Shown: positions 45,031 to 57,993, numbered from the stretch's first letter. The stretch is DNA of 64,000 nt from Deroplatys truncata (GCA_030765065.1 CM060979.1:110038350-110102349), one strand, 5' to 3'. Numbers and translations are program-made. Notes: a model not told the origin generated them from the letters alone.

Positions 45031-45033
45031 AGA

Positions 45034-45245
45034 ATACAGTAAAACCGTACTTAACTGAACTGCACTTATCCGAAATGGAGGAGGGGGAAAAAAAATAAAG
45101 AATGACTGAACAAAAAAATACAAGATGCTCAAATTCACACTGGCAACATTCTTTAGCCCCCCTAAATTCCAATATAGAACTTGGCACTCCTCACTCCAAC
45201 CAGTGGCATGGATAAATGTCCATGAGGTCTGGACAACCCCTCCAA
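45034..45245. repeat. Possible Tigger-derived MITE fragment
   Basis: ACAGTAAAACCGTACTTAAC followed by CACTTATCCGAAATGGAGG resembles Tigger/pogo termini (CAGTxxAACCTCGxTTATCCG). The other end is unclear (GTCCATGAGGTCTGGACAAC). Confidence 0.35.
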
Positions 45246-45534
45246 TATTTAAAAAACGAAAATAAAGAATGCAAACATAAGTCAAAATCGCAAAAATGAG
45301 TAAAGCAATAGTGTAAAGCCTGCTAAATTAAAATTATGTATATACATGATCGTGAGATTAAGCAGCCATGCTTTTAACATGACATACTCGGTCACAGTTG
45401 CATGCTGCTTCACTCTCACACTTTTCCCCAGGCAGATCGTCTCATGCATCAAAATAAATAGGATGAACAAACAAGGTCAACTAGAATTGCTATTATTTCA
45501 CAAATTACAACACTGAATGTCCCTTACATTGCTT

Positions 45535-46620
45535 ACCTTTTCAAAGATTATGTTGGAAATGTTCTCCTTGTGCTCAAAGATAGGCATTGCAGTATCTTAA
45601 CAGATTATCATAACATAATGCAATTCTTTTTGGGATATGTTGATTATTTCTTCCCATTTATTATTTGCAGTTATTGTAATCTTCGGGGATTAGATTTATA
45701 TACGTTGTCTTTGAAATTGTCCCACAAGTAAAAATCGCAAGGCATGAGGTCTGGGAATTGGGAGGGCAAAATCTCTACACTGATCACCAAAGATGTTAGC
45801 AATTGCATCCAAAGAAGTGCAAGCTGTATGAGCTGTAGCACCGTCTTGTTGAAATATGCTGTGCATTCGCTCTTTATCTGTCAATTGAGGGAAAAACTGT
45901 TCCAAAATTAAGGTTTGGTAGCATGCAGCATTAATTGTTTTGTGAAAAAAATAGGGCCAGTTATACTAGTTGCACTCACAGCACACCAAACACCGACCTT
46001 AGGATCATGTAGTGGACTTTGATGTAAGAGTTTTGGATTTTAAGTTGCCCAGTAGTGATTATTTTGAGAGTTCTTGTCCATTCAAGTAAAACCATGCCTT
46101 GTCACAGAATAACACAAATTGTTACTGCAGAAATCAGGTGCAAAACTATGTTCTTCTCTGAGGATCCCTCTCCTTCAAGGCTTGCAGTTCTGCTGTTTTG
46201 TAAGACCATAACCTGAGTAGTTTTGTTGCTTTTTGTGCTGACCCATAGCTGACTCCTGCTTGCTGCACTAACTTCAAGAGAGACTTTCGTGGTGAATGTT
46301 CTAACCGCACACTGATATCATCAATCTTTTCCTGTGTTAAAACTTTAAGTTTTCTATATTTTTTTCTGGTTTAACACTGATCCCGTACTTTTGAATTTGA
46401 CTATTTTATGAACTGTACTTCTGTTAAGTGGATAAATATCAGGCAAGCATTCCCGAAATGCTCTGCGCCACAGAGATGGAAATTCATATTCTATAAACTT
46501 GCAACAACTAAAAACTCTTTGTTCTGTAGTATATTGGACCATGACTGGACTAACATACAACTGAAAACCAGCAAAGAATGTTATCTACTGCCTTTGTTTG
46601 TCATACATGGCATGACTCAG
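45535..46620 (-). pseudogene. Mariner-like (Tc1/mariner) transposase relic
   Basis: The N-terminal HTH part at 46,354-46,550 reads YTTEQRVFSCCKFIE and STVHKIVKFKSTGSVLNQKK. The middle gives GVWCAVSATSITGPIFF-like pieces near 45,950. The DDE part at 45,780-45,905 reads LTDKERMHSIFQQDGATAHT with the catalytic Asp kept. DFYL..NFKDNVYKSNPR-like pieces then run to about 45,540. This is the arthropod family with YFQQDGATAHTA and HP-to-W changes, distinct from the two mariners at 25.7-28.7 kb. Terminal repeats were not identified. Confidence 0.72.
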
Positions 46621-46624
46621 AAGG

Positions 46625-47425
46625 TCACGCCACATGTGATACAATAGCAGAAACTGGAATCTCAGCAAGCGAGTGGCATGTGCCCAAGACCAAGTGCCGA
46701 TAAGAGCATTGCCGCTTAATCTGATGGCACTGTATATACACCCTGATTTGTATATTCATAAAAACCCAAGGTTGGGAAACACCAAATACAAATCTATAAT
46801 CATTACAACAAACAGCCAAAATACATAATAAAAATGCAGACAACACAAACACCTGACGGACTATATATGTACTATAAAGTATATCAAATTATATGTACAG
46901 TCCTTCTTTAGGATAAGAGGAATGTAATTACACTAGCTGGCAGGTGTAATGCCAATGTAAATTTGTTTGCCAAAAGAATTATGACCAACAATTGTGGGAG
47001 TGGATGTATAGCTGGATGGATAGCCTTGGCAAACCAAATTACTTGTAGTGCGCATGCTGACAGAAATCTTGCACTTTTAATCACCCAATAATTTTAATGA
47101 ATAATATTTAAAATAAATAGGTAATAAGACAACTGGAGAAAAAAACACCACTGGTTACTGCACAATTTATACACTCAAATTTTTCTTTCTCTCCCAAAAG
47201 GTCTTACATTGTGTCTTAGACACTTTGGGAAAATAGCATAACATTCATGTGATTCATGAGATCAGACCAGACACCCTCCCGAAAGAAGTTTCATCTATGC
47301 CACTGCCACCAACCCCACATTCCAAGAAATATTGAACCATTATAACAGTGTTAACTGTTTGCACACTCATTTGATGCGGACACCCTATGTTATTTTATTG
47401 TTGGTGTTCATCAGTGTAGTTTATT
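46625..47425. other. No supported gene
   Basis: Nothing recognised apart from a possible Tigger 5' flank near 47,340. Confidence 0.4.
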
Positions 47426-47429
47426 TGTG

Positions 47430-47545
47430 TTTAAGATGTCAGTGAAAGGAAAGCATGTTGTAATAAGCACTGAACAGAAACTCAAAGGCATTAAGAAAGG
47501 TAAAAAAATGGAAGATTGTTACAATACTGTGGCTTGGAGGTTTCA
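47430..47545 (+). pseudogene. Tigger-type transposase N-terminal fragment
   Basis: MSVKGKHVVISTEQKLKGIK then KKMEDCYNTV matches the MSxKRKRxxLTxExKLxIIK start of CENP-B/Tigger transposases. It breaks off after about 36 residues. Confidence 0.55.
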
Positions 47546-47639
47546 TTGTATTACCACACATATTGTTGTTTTGCATTGTCATTATCAGACATATTGTTGT
47601 TTACTTTGCTGTTGCACTAGGATGACATCACTCCAGGCT

Positions 47640-49125
47640 GGGAGTGTTTGCTAGCCACGAGTGGTGGGGATATAGCATCTGTCTTGCTGAGTATTCCGAG
47701 AGAAGCGGATCACACATGCAAGCTGGCTTTTGGATCAGTGGACATCTCCTGCCACCTTTCATATTTAATAATGTAGGAACCCCAAACGGTTAAGAAATAA
47801 ATCTAGAATGCGTAAGTAGATTTGTGTTATGGATTTTGCACGTGAAAAACCCACGCCTTCCTCTTAACCTCCATACCACGTTTTGGTCCTCTGCAGACAA
47901 GTGAGTATACGTCCCATCAATGTATGTGCTGGGTACTAAAAATTAATTTAATTTTTCATGTGAACCTTTAAGCCTCTATCCAACATGTAACATTTTTGGT
48001 GAAGGTCGCCATGGTTTTGGTGTGTGAGTGGTGTATGTGAAGTAATATTTGCTGATTATGTGTCCATGTGACATGTGAAACAAAGTGTTGCATTGGTAAG
48101 TTTGTGAGATGTGAATAAAAGTGGTGTGTGTTGCGAGTTCCTTTTAAGATTTCAGCGATTTAAAATTTTGGGGGGATTGCATGCTAGCTTCTGCAGCATG
48201 TTTGGTTTCATAATGTAACCATTACATAGAAATTCAAAATTGTTCCCCAGAGGTCGGTGTGTTGGTTTTCTTTCTTTGGCCTAGCAAAAATTTCATTCTT
48301 TTTATTTAATTCACCATTTCGGCCCTGAAAATTCTTAACTATTTTTAGTAGGTTTCCCATTTTTTTTATGTGATAGCCATGTAAACCTTTGGCGTGTCTG
48401 CATTATTTCCCACCCACCCCTCTCCTCTCTCTCTTTGTTTCTCTCTCCACTCAGTATTTTCCATGTAATTTCTAGATTCTGTATACCTGAAACGACTGCA
48501 GTAATCTTTCAAGTTTGTTCTCTGCCTCATAATAATGATATTATTATGCTTTATACGTAATTCAGTTTGATGATATAATTATTCTGCTCTTATTCAATTG
48601 TGATATGATAATATAATTATTTTTCACTGCCATATATGTTCCTGTGAATGCTACTGACACACATTTTTGCCTAAACTGCTTCATATTGGGTGATTAATTA
48701 TTACCTGTGTGAATTGTCGAATTATATACATCCTTTACTGCTGATTTTTGCATTGTTTATGGATATTCATTTTTGAATTGTGCTATTCTTATGAATGTAA
48801 ACTGTGCTTCTTTTACAGCATTGATGCTTATGTATTTTGCTTAATACCATATAATATTCAGGCTCATCTTTGTCTCTGATGTGATAATAATTTTACATTG
48901 TCTATGTCTATTAACTGATTTTATTGCAGGATTGTTAGGTTCTCTCTTGCACTATCAACTACCTGGTATTACAGATTTCATATGCATTAGTTAGCACTGT
49001 GCTCCATCTTCACCAGTAGTGAATTATTTTTCAGCATCTCAATCTGTAGCTTTTCGCTGCTTTTTTTTTATTCCCTCCTGCTGCTTGCATTTCTGTGCTA
49101 GTATTGTGATATATAGCTTCACTAT
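47640..49125 (+). other. Probable LTR and leader of the gypsy relic
   Basis: An LTR end is expected near 47,990 where AACATTTTTGGTGAAGGTCG occurs, similar to the start of gypsy internal regions. An AATAAA lies near 47,815. No matching 3' LTR was found, so the boundaries are not fixed. Confidence 0.35.
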
Positions 49126-49129
49126 GCCA

Positions 49130-50260
49130 AAAAAATGGTACCAGATAATCTTCAGAAATGCCTGCCGTCGAGTCTCCCCCCTCTCTTTCTACTAGTGTTG
49201 GGTCAATGACCTCATTGGTCAACAACACTGGGTTGGTAACAGTTGTGCAGCCAGCTGTTCAGAGCACACTGGCCACCATGCAACCCCCTATTGCTCGACC
49301 TTCTATTGAACCTTCTTTTTTTAAGCTGCAGTAGATAACCCTTCTGATTTTATGAATAATTTTGAAATGATAGCCTTTGCTAATAACTAGTCAGATTTAC
49401 AAAAGTTGAAGTATTTACCTTAAGGATACTGCTATACAATGGTTTCAGACATTCTGTCATAGAAATCCTTCTCATGATTGGCCACTCTTAAAAACTTCTT
49501 TTTTTACAGCTTTTCAGGTTGCTCACCAGGATGAGTTGCTAGAAATTAAACTCCGACATAGGATTCAGTTAAATTCTGAACCTGATTTGCACTACGTCTA
49601 TGATGTTCTCTCCTTGTGATCAAGTTAATTCACATATGTCTCAAACTGAGCAGATAAGAAATTTATTGAAAGGTCTCAAACCTGAATATGTTAATACAAT
49701 ACTTCTAATGAATCCTGTTACTGTTGATGATCTCTTACAGGCTCTTAAGCAGGTGGACAAGGCTCACTTTTACATGACCCAAAGAGGACACTTAACTTCT
49801 GCACAGTCACAGTTCACTGGTCATGTTTCGGCTTCTCTGTCTTTATCTTTGCCAGCTGTGACTACTAATTCTTTTCTTCAGGGCATTCACCTTTGCCTTC
49901 TCTTCCAGCTCATCCTCACAGTAATGTCACTGAACTAGCTGCTAAAGTGGACCATTTGGCCAGCCCGTTATACTCATTGAAGGCACCCTCTTGCCATGAT
50001 GGGAACAGATCACCATACTCTAACAAGGGAGGACGACAACGACCACATTCACCACTGGCACCAACCTATAGTCTGTTTCAGGTGTGGCAAACCAGGACAC
50101 ACAGCACGGTCTTGTTGGCAACAAGTTCCACAGCCAAAAAAAAGAACAGTGCCCAGCCTCACTGCCCACAGGTAGTCACACCTCGTCGCAGTGATAGGCA
50201 CCAACCTAGTGTTGCCATCGCTTCTCTTCCTCTGGGCCATATCCTATAAGTTCCTGGAAT
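49130..50260 (+). pseudogene. Gypsy-type gag relic
   Basis: Reads with shifts: YLKDTAIQWFQTFCHRNPSH then DELLEIKLRHRIQLN, DQVNSHMSQTEQIRNLLKGL and KPEYVNTILL. This is the arthropod gypsy capsid pattern (LxxxAxxW...F...L..R.Q...E....Y). A CCHC zinc knuckle follows at about 50,077-50,120 (CFRCGKPGHTARSC) in another frame. Multiple stops. Confidence 0.82.
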
Positions 50261-52330
50261 TATTGATGGTCAAATAATTAACATTCTTTTAGATACAGGT
50301 AGTGCTGTTAATATTGTGCATGCCCGTCATGACTCTGATGTCACCAAGCTGGAGCCTGTAGATCTTCTACTTCGCACCACTGGAAACAAGTTATTGGATG
50401 CTTCTTACCACACTGTTTTGTCTTTCTACATTAATGTTTTCTCTTTCCAGGAGGATGTTTTGGTAGTTAAAGATTTAGCACATGATTTTATTCTGGGTAA
50501 TACTTTCATAAGTAAACATAAAGTCGTGATTTATCATGTACATAACACGGTTGCTATTGCAGTAGGAGATGATAGTTGTAATGTTGACCTTTTGGAAAAG
50601 GATGCTTTACCTTTGTCTAAGTAGCTTTAATTCCACTATTGGATGAACCCTGTGAAAAGCCTACAGCTAAGGTCTATGTCAAAGATGATGTCAGAATACC
50701 TCCGTTTTCAGTTTGTAACGTCTCAGTACAGTTTTCCGAGTCTCCCTCTCATGCTGTTATGTTGGAGCCTTCACAAAGCATTATGCACAAAAAGCATATT
50801 GCTATTCCGTCCATTGTTTATGAACCTAAAGGTAAACTTTATCTTCCTGTGCACAATACTTCGGTACAATCTCAAACATTGTTTACTAATACTGTCCTAG
50901 CGACAGTGCAGGATGTTGCATTTGTACAGAGTAATTCCATCTCTCCTAGGGATGTCCTTTCATTGACAGCTCCTAATTTCAGCTTTAATGTTAACAGTGG
51001 CTTGTCTAGTAGCCAGTCTGATCAGCTTCACCAGCTTTTGCTCAAGTATTCTCGTGTCTTTGCTACCTCGTTGCAAGAATTAGGGACAACTGATGTTGCC
51101 AAATTTTCCATAGAGGTCACTGACCCCACTCTTATCAAGCAACGGCCCTATAGGGTTCCTCACAAGCAAAAAGAAATCATCGCTCAGCAAGTCCAAGAAA
51201 TGAAGGATGCCGGCATTATCACCGAGTCTCAGTCCCCTTGGGCTTCTCCATGGTGCTTGTTAAGAAAATGGATGGATCGATGAGGTTTTGTGTTGATTAT
51301 AGAAAACTGAATAGGTAACTAAGCAAGTCATCAATAAGTGGTAAAGGAAAAGAGGATCGACTTATTTTCTGGTACCCTTAGAGGAAAGTTCTAAACAGTT
51401 CACGAGCTTTGTTACCCATCAGGGGCAGTATCATTTTGAGAGACTTAGTTTTGGTTTATCTAATGCTACACACTTTTTCAGTTACATTGCTGATAAATTA
51501 TTAGCTAATTTAAACTTCAAGAAAGCCCTAGCGTATCTTGACGACATTTTGATTTTCACCAAATCATTTCAGGAGCTGCTCGACAATCTCGAGGCTGTTT
51601 TTTCAGAGACTGGTGTGACATAATTTTAAACTCAAGCCTGAAAAATGTTTTTTTTGCAATGAATATGGTCAAATTGTTAGGTTTTAAAGTGTCTTTCCCC
51701 AGATCCGGACAAGGTTACTGTCATACAAAATTTACCCAAATCCAAGAATGTTCAGGATGTTCGTAGGATGTTGGGCTTGTTTAATTTTTATAGGAAGTTT
51801 GTTAAAGATTATGCTAAAATTGCTCATCCTTTGACCCAGCTCACTAGAAAAGATCAAGACCTTTCTTGGGGGCCCGAACAGCAACAGGCTTTTCAACAGT
51901 TGAAAGATGCCTTGTCTTCAGCACCAGTGTTAGCTCATTATACCCCTGGTGCTTACACTGAACTCCATACTGATGCCAGTAATCTGGGGGTTGCCACCAT
52001 TCTCCTCCGTCAGGATGGCCATCTTTGACTCGTGGCATATGCATCTCGGACACTCTCCAAGTGTGAGAAAAGTTACAGTGTTCCAGAATGGGAATTGTTG
52101 GCCATTGATTTTGGTTTGACATACTTCAGATGTTTTGCTATGGGTATAAAGTTCATATTGTTTCTGATCACCATTCCTTATGTCATCTCAATAACCTTGA
52201 AGACTTAACAGGAAGGCTAGCTCGCTGGAGTCATGTTTATTATCTCCCCTTGAGGTTGCTGATAAGCAGAGAGCTGGTCCTTCTCCTCAACCTCTCTTTG
52301 ATACTTTGCAGTCTGGTTCGGCCGCTTCTC
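50250..52330 (+). pseudogene. Gypsy-type protease, reverse transcriptase and RNase H relic
   Basis: The protease motif LLDTGSAVNIVHA (about 50,290) has the catalytic DTG. The RT region begins with the RPYRVPHKQKEIIAQQVQEM block and GIITESQSPWASPW (to 51,283), MRFCVDYRKLNR, and after a damaged gap FERLSFGLSNATHF. The catalytic LAYLDDILIFTKSF (about 51,530-51,560) follows. Then come LGLFNFYRKFVKDYAKIAHP, APVLAHYTPGAYTELHTDAS (RNase H) and LVAYASRTLSKCEKSYS. Integrase and 3' LTR are absent: the copy ends near 52,330-52,470. Several stops and at least one deletion before YLDD. Confidence 0.88.
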
Positions 52331-52474
52331 CAAAATTGCAAAATTCTCCAAAATGTTTTTATTAAAAATGCATTTCAAATACAATTATTTTCTTCCTTTT
52401 GCTGCATGATGTCTGTTTTCCCGATTTATTTTCTCTTGGCTTCTTCTACTCTCTTTCGTTTAACTTAAAGGCCA

Positions 52475-52991
52475 ACATCAAAGAGAAACCCTTCCAAATT
52501 AACATATTGCCATAGGTTCTGCCAATATATTGCCTCCACTGTCCCGTAATGAAGCACAAGACAAAAATCCTTAGCATTAAATTGCAGGTAATTCATAAAG
52601 AAACACTGTACAGTTCTGAGATTTTGGTAAGACATATTCAGCACAAGTAGTTGTGTTGCACTTATATGGTAATAGTTATTTCTTGCAAGGTGTACATTTA
52701 AAGTACCATTTTATACAGGAATTCATACGTATTACTACGGACATTTTAAATGTCTTACAACAACCCAATGCTATACTAGCACAGAACATATTTTAAAAGT
52801 TCCACCACCTTCCAACATAGTATGCTCTGATAGGTCATTCAATGAATGATAACCTACAAATGTAATTCAAATCTAAAAATATCTCAATCTGGAATATCCA
52901 ATGTAAGGATGGCAAATCAGAGAGTATGAGAAAAAGTGTAGACTTACTAAGCTGACTATAAGATCATGTATGGAAATTTGCTGAATAATAT
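52475..52991. other. Intron sequence, nothing recognised
   Basis: AT-rich, between the end of the gypsy relic and the Pop2 donor site. Confidence 0.5.
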
Positions 52992-52997
52992 GCTTAC

Positions 52998-53112
52998 CTT
53001 AACATCATAGACTGTTGGAAAGTATATCCTAAGGAGTTCAAAGAAATCACTTTCTTCCTGGGGAAGATTCTGGTCTGTCAGTAGCTTCAAAAGGTATCCA
53101 AAATCATAACCA
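52998..53112 (-). CDS. Pop2: Pop2/CAF1 deadenylase, middle exon
   Basis: A 115-bp exon. The acceptor is GCTTTCAG just above 53,112, and the donor GTAAGC lies at 52,992-52,997. It starts with one base completing the Ser codon from the exon at 59,646 (AG plus T), then encodes [20 protein letters not shown] and [18 protein letters not shown] and ends in phase 0. The Asp in SGYDFGYL is the third DEDD catalytic residue. The sequence follows animal CNOT7/8 closely, with small changes of the kind seen in insects. Confidence 0.97.
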
Positions 53113-53407
53113 CTGAAAGCAAATACAAAACCACATTATTGTTTTCTGCCCAGGAGAAAAGCCATGAAAGCAATGTGCCAACTAAAGTGTTCTGCTGATG
53201 AGCTACACAACAGATCACATTTGAGTAATACATCAGTGCAGTATATGTCAAAGAAAACATACGCTCACACCTGCACTGTAGACTTTAAATAAGATTGAAA
53301 AGTAACAAATAAAAATAGGTTCTATTAACTAACATTAAAGCATTATTTTATAACAATTGAGCAAGCTCAGAGTTGGAGGTATCCTCATCTGGTTCACTGG
53401 ATTCTTA

Positions 53408-55300
53408 CCGTATTTACTTGCATAACCCCCCCCCCCATGATATTAGAAGGTTTTCAAACAAAAGTAATTTCCATTGCAATTTTTGCAAAAATTTTGGACA
53501 TCCCTCGACCTTCAGAAGCTTCGTTTGTTAGAATTCCTGGAACACCCAACCTCCCGCATAGCCACGTACCTGACATTTAAGCGGTCATTAGAGCACAAAT
53601 GTTTCACGTAGTAATTGTTGTTCTAGTTAGTAGTATTGCAGTTATTGTTAGGCTCCTTACATATGTACGCAACTATCATATTTAAAAATTGTTTTAAACT
53701 TCTGACAGCAGTTTAATCGTTTCCTGTCCTGAAAGCATTAAGCAGTTATTTGTAGTGTGCAATGGGAGGAAAGAACAATGGTTACACAGCAAAATTTAAA
53801 CTTCAAGTAGTTAATTTCATGGAAAAAAACAGAGAGAATCATGCGGGAAGAGAGTTTGGCATAGAACCCAAATTAATTCATTACTGGAAAGAGCAAACAG
53901 AAAAATGACAAGTGCCAAATCGACCTGTTGTTTTGTACCCCAAAACATTGACCAGAAGTGTTAGATTACATTGTGGAACTAAAAAATGATGGCATTGTGG
54001 TAACATACGAAATGTTACAGTTGAAAGCAAGGGAAGAAGCAAAAAAAACATAGTATTTCACATATGGAATTCAAAGCTAGCCAGAGATGGGTTATCCGAT
54101 TTATGTGGAGGAAGAGACTAGTTTGAGAAGATGAGCGACATAGCCCAGCGTCTGCCACATGACCACACAGATAAAGTGATCCAATACAGCTGGGGCACAA
54201 AAATGAATTTCTGCTACCACAAATAGGGAATGCAGACCAGACACCGGTATTTTTTGACATGCCACAAAATACAACAGTAGATGTAAAGGGTGCTTCTAGT
54301 GTTTTAATTAAAACAAAAGGCGCAGAAAAACTTTGCTGCACTGTAATGCTAGCAGATGGAAAAAAGCTGCTGCCTTTTGTTATTTTTAAGAGAAAAACTG
54401 TGCCAAAGTGTGATATTCTGTCAAGTGTAATTGTGAGGGTGCATGAAAAAGGATGGATGTCGGCTGACCTCATGAAGAAATGACTGAAAATGGTGTGGGC
54501 TCGATGCCCTGCAGCTTTGCTAAGAAGTGGGCCATGCTTGTTTTGGAAATTTTTCGGGACCATTTAGCAGAACCAATAAAAAACCAAATGTCACAACTGA
54601 ACGCAAGTTCCAGCGATAATTCCTGAAGGGCTTATGTCACTGCTACAACCTCTGGAAGTACCAATTAACAAACCATTTAAAGGTCACCCATATGAGGATT
54701 GGATGGCATCTGGTTTACCGCCTCTCATGAAAGGTGACAACATTAAGCAGCCCTCCAGTGAACAAATGCGTCAGTGGATAAAAACGTGTGTGGAATCTCA
54801 TTAAACAAGAAAGCATCACAGAAAACTTGAAGAAGACTGGCATTTCAAATGCAATGGATGGCTCCAAGGGCCACAGGAGATGGGATGCCGATTCTGATGA
54901 TTTCAATGATTTAGATATGTCATCAGATGAAAGTAGCACAGAATAAAATATTTTTATTTAGGTATGTAATATTGACTAAGCTCAATGTATATTCCATTTG
55001 TCATATTTATCATTGCTCCATGTTTCAGTGTTGCAGGGGTGAGCCAAGGTCAGCTATCGACATGGCTGTGAATAAACAGCAGCATACCACCCATGGAAAT
55101 ATCGCAAAATGCATCAACTGTATAGTTCTGTGTATAATTCTTTTTAAATACATTTCTGTTTCATTTTTAGGGTACACATCTATTTGATTCATCACATTTA
55201 CTTACTTTTTTTTAATAATCACATAATTTCCCACACCCCCCCAACTTTTTTTCCTAAAAATTTTGAAAAAAGTGGGGAAATTAGCAAGTAAATACTTGTG
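53408..55300 (+). mobile_element. pogo-type element
   Basis: TA-flanked. Left end CCGTATTTACTTGCATAA followed by a C tract; right end (reversed) CACAAGTATTTACTTGC then TAATTTCCCC. It encloses pogo-like transposase pieces on the plus strand. 1.89 kb. Confidence 0.85.
53762..54945 (+). pseudogene. pogo-type transposase
   Basis: The first open part (53,762-53,908) reads MGGKNNGYTAKFKLQVVNFM then REFGIEPKLIHYWKEQ, an HTH of pogo/Brinker type. Then come scattered frames with AQRLPHDHTDK and IGNADQTPVFFDMP (first catalytic Asp). An open DDE piece to 54,483 follows (TTVDVKGASSVLIKTKGAEK, ADGKKLLPFVIFKRKT). LVLEIFRDHLAEPIKNQM has Glu where the second catalytic Asp of LVLDSFRGHL is usual. IIPEGLMSLLQPLEVPINKP and GHPYEDWM follow, then an acidic C-terminus. 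Non-functional. Confidence 0.88.
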
Positions 55301-55434
55301 TAATTAACATTTTCAATTATTATTGAAATCAGTAAAATTATAAATTGAATTAGTCTATCACATCTGATGTAATCCCATTGTGAATTCAATACTCCTGTTT
55401 TACTTTCTCCAAATTGATACACTAAACCTCCCAG
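55301..55434. other. No supported gene
   Basis: Short AT-rich flank. Confidence 0.4.
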
Positions 55435-55730
55435 TCATGCAATGTCACAAACTCCAAGTCCCTGCACGGCTGACTCTTTAAGCCATAACAGCGACATATT
55501 TCCTGAAACAGTACGCTCCCAAATATACCATCTTAATAAAGCATTTGGCAATAGAGATTGTAAGAGTTTATGTCTAACCCATTTCTTAGAATTTTCACCA
55601 TCCATTTGCCCATGATAATCACCTACTAAAGACCTAGTTTTGTAAATCAATACTGTCTCTTTCAGAAAACCTGCAGAAACTATTATATCTGTTACCAGTG
55701 TTTCCATTAGCACTGGTAACATCATCACTC
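55435..55730 (-). pseudogene. Tc1/mariner-type DDE transposase relic
   Basis: The 97-codon minus-strand piece has SAGFLKETVLIYKTRSLVGD then YHGQMDGENSKKWVRHKLLQ and LLPNALL. This corresponds to the G-F-...LLFKSKxxxDYHxEMNxxxFxKWxxEKLLPNLPPxSV region of an uncharacterised arthropod DDE family. The VMDNASYH catalytic block that should follow is lost. Confidence 0.6.
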
Positions 55731-55734
55731 TGAC

Positions 55735-56805
55735 ATTTTCTAAAAGTGAAGTTATTGTTTACACATGTTTCATGTATATAGATTATTGAGTTTCCTTCAT
55801 TATGAAGCTCTTTGATTTCTTAGTACCCTCAATGCCAAAGTATCTGGTCGATCGATGAAAGCCTCTGTTTACTTCTGCACTTCCTCCACCTAAAATTCAG
55901 CTAATACCGCAATTTTTGCAATGTCTCAACAGACCAATAAATTTCTTCCATTCCTTATGGCTAGTAACAACTTTTGGTGGTACTACTTTTTTCATAGCAT
56001 GAATTCCTGGGCAGATCACACACAAGGCACAATCATCAATGGCAACATTTTGGTCACTTGCCCTTTGTCGATGTTTACCAGAAGCATGCAGAGAAGATGA
56101 ACCTTTTTTTCTTTTACCTGGCAACGGAGAGCTTTAACTATAGTAGTAGATCCACAGCTCTTACTTTAGCATGGGTCAGATGATCGTTAGTTTACTATTT
56201 TGTGATGAGTAAGCTAACATTATAACATTTTGTACAACTCTCCACACTTCACTGTAAAAAGTTTTATTTTTTCTATGTTGGTAAGCCATTAAAACCTTCT
56301 CACATAAACACAATTGCTCAGTACAGTAGTAGTATAACACTACACATGATAGCACCTTGTAGCTGTGCAGTGCAAGGATTCATGGATTCATGTTATCCTT
56401 CCCTGCCTCTCAGTTCCTGGAGATTTTCTTGTGGTTTGAATACAGTACTGGTACATATATTTCCAAGAATGTATTCCCTCCTTTACATTTTAAGTTATCC
56501 TAATTCAAATAACATACTGCTCAGCATTTAGCATGCAGTTATGATACATACATCACTTTGATTGCTTTTCATGTTGTTCTCTATTGAAAAGTAATATGAT
56601 AGAATCTCAAACCTATCATTCTTCTGAGGAACTGAGGACTTCATAAGAATTTTATATGAAACCATAACATCAACCATTTGACAACCATCACTCAAAAGAA
56701 TTACGGAACACCAGTCATAATCACTAAGGCTTATCCTTTCATTTCACTTTAATACATTGCTTCTTACAATGCCAAACTATACATAATTTTGCCAAGTAAT
56801 AAGAG
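55735..56805. other. Intron sequence, no supported gene
   Basis: A basic minus-strand ORF at 55,897-56,124 (MPGKRKKGSSSL start, four Cys) has no recognised family. It could be a captured or eroded TE fragment. Confidence 0.35.
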
Positions 56806-56807
56806 AG

Positions 56808-57030
56808 TCTCTCTCTCCCTCTCCATCTCCCTCTCCCTCCCCCTCTCTCTCCCTCTCACTCTCTCTCTCTCCATCTTCCCATCTCACCCTCCCTCTCTTC
56901 CCATCTCACCCTCCCTCTCTTCCCATCTCACCCTCCCTCTCTTCCCATGTCTCTCCCTCACTTTCTCCCCCTTTCCCTCCCTCACTTTCTCCCCCTTTCG
57001 CTCCCTCCCCCTTTCCCTCCCTGTCTCACA
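56808..57030. repeat. CT-rich microsatellite/minisatellite
   Basis: TCTC/CCCT tract with an internal repeated phrase CTCTTCCCATCTCACCCTCC. It lies directly before repeat R copy F, at the position where other R copies carry CA, GT or GA tracts. Confidence 0.92.
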
Positions 57031-57035
57031 CTCTA

Positions 57036-57145
57036 CCACGGAAATATTCTAAAAATGCTCTTTTTGGATTCAAGGCCATTAAAACGTGTATTTCATGTGA
57101 ACTCCCGATTTCAAATTGACAGAGAAATGTGGAAAGTTAATGAAT
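57036..57145 (+). repeat. Dispersed repeat family R, copy F (fragment)
   Basis: AAAAATGCTCTTTTTGGATT then AAAACGTGTATTTCATGTGA matches the post-microsatellite segment of copy A. Confidence 0.65.
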
Positions 57146-57993
57146 GGTGAAAATTGACACAAAAGCTAAGCACATGAAACTGCAGAGGACAAAGAAGCAC
57201 TCACAATGAGGCGAAGCACAAAAATCATAAAGTGCATTCCAGGTTCAATGAATATTCACAACATTGTAGCTTGCCTCTCAGTTCATGTTATCAAGTCTTG
57301 ACTTTGTCCAAAAATAAGCATGGAAGTAAATTGTTCAATGAGCATCTCTCTTGGTAACAACATTGACAAGTCCTTTGTCCCGAGACAATGAGGAGTTGAA
57401 AGTACCTAAATGGTTTACAAAAGAAAAAATTGCAGAAGAAAACTATATTAAAAAAAATGTGTTATCAGGACCTTCACTGTCAACAATAATGTAGTAAAAT
57501 GAAAGATTGAAATCAAATGAAGCAGAAAAAAATAACTTACTATATAGGCTATTTCCAGGACCAAAAAAAATAGATGGTGGGAAAATTACGATAATAAAAA
57601 AAAATTCACTTAAGTTTCACTTATTACTGCTCCTGCAAAATGTTTAGGTTCTTTAGGCTCTTTACTTATTCCTTCACTACCAAAGTTCCAAATCCACAAA
57701 AATAAAGCAATTTATTGATAATTTTACTGGCGATTTTTAATATTTCATAGTATTCTAGCATTCTTAGGTTTGAATGATTGCTGAAAACAGTAATATTCAT
57801 CCTTGTTTGCATGTAAATGATGTATGGCCAGGAAAGAATAAAAAAAATTACTATAGCAGCATTTGCTGTATCAATAAATGTACTTTTAACTTAAATGGTT
57901 GACAAAAAAAAACAAAATTCAATTTTTCTACAATTTTTACTCTCACAATCTCTCTAAATAAAGGCATTAAAGTACCACAAATAAAAAGTTATG

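Larger units (their letters stand above)
33475..52997 (-). other. Pop2: Intron of Pop2 (19.5 kb)
   Basis: Bounded by the donor GTAAGC (52,992-52,997) and the acceptor CTACAG (33,475-33,480). It is filled with the Tigger, hAT, LTR, mariner-like and gypsy elements listed separately. Confidence 0.93.

Noticed and set aside
56789-57052. Ser/Leu/Pro-rich 87-codon protein
   Set aside because: It is a translation of the CT-rich microsatellite.
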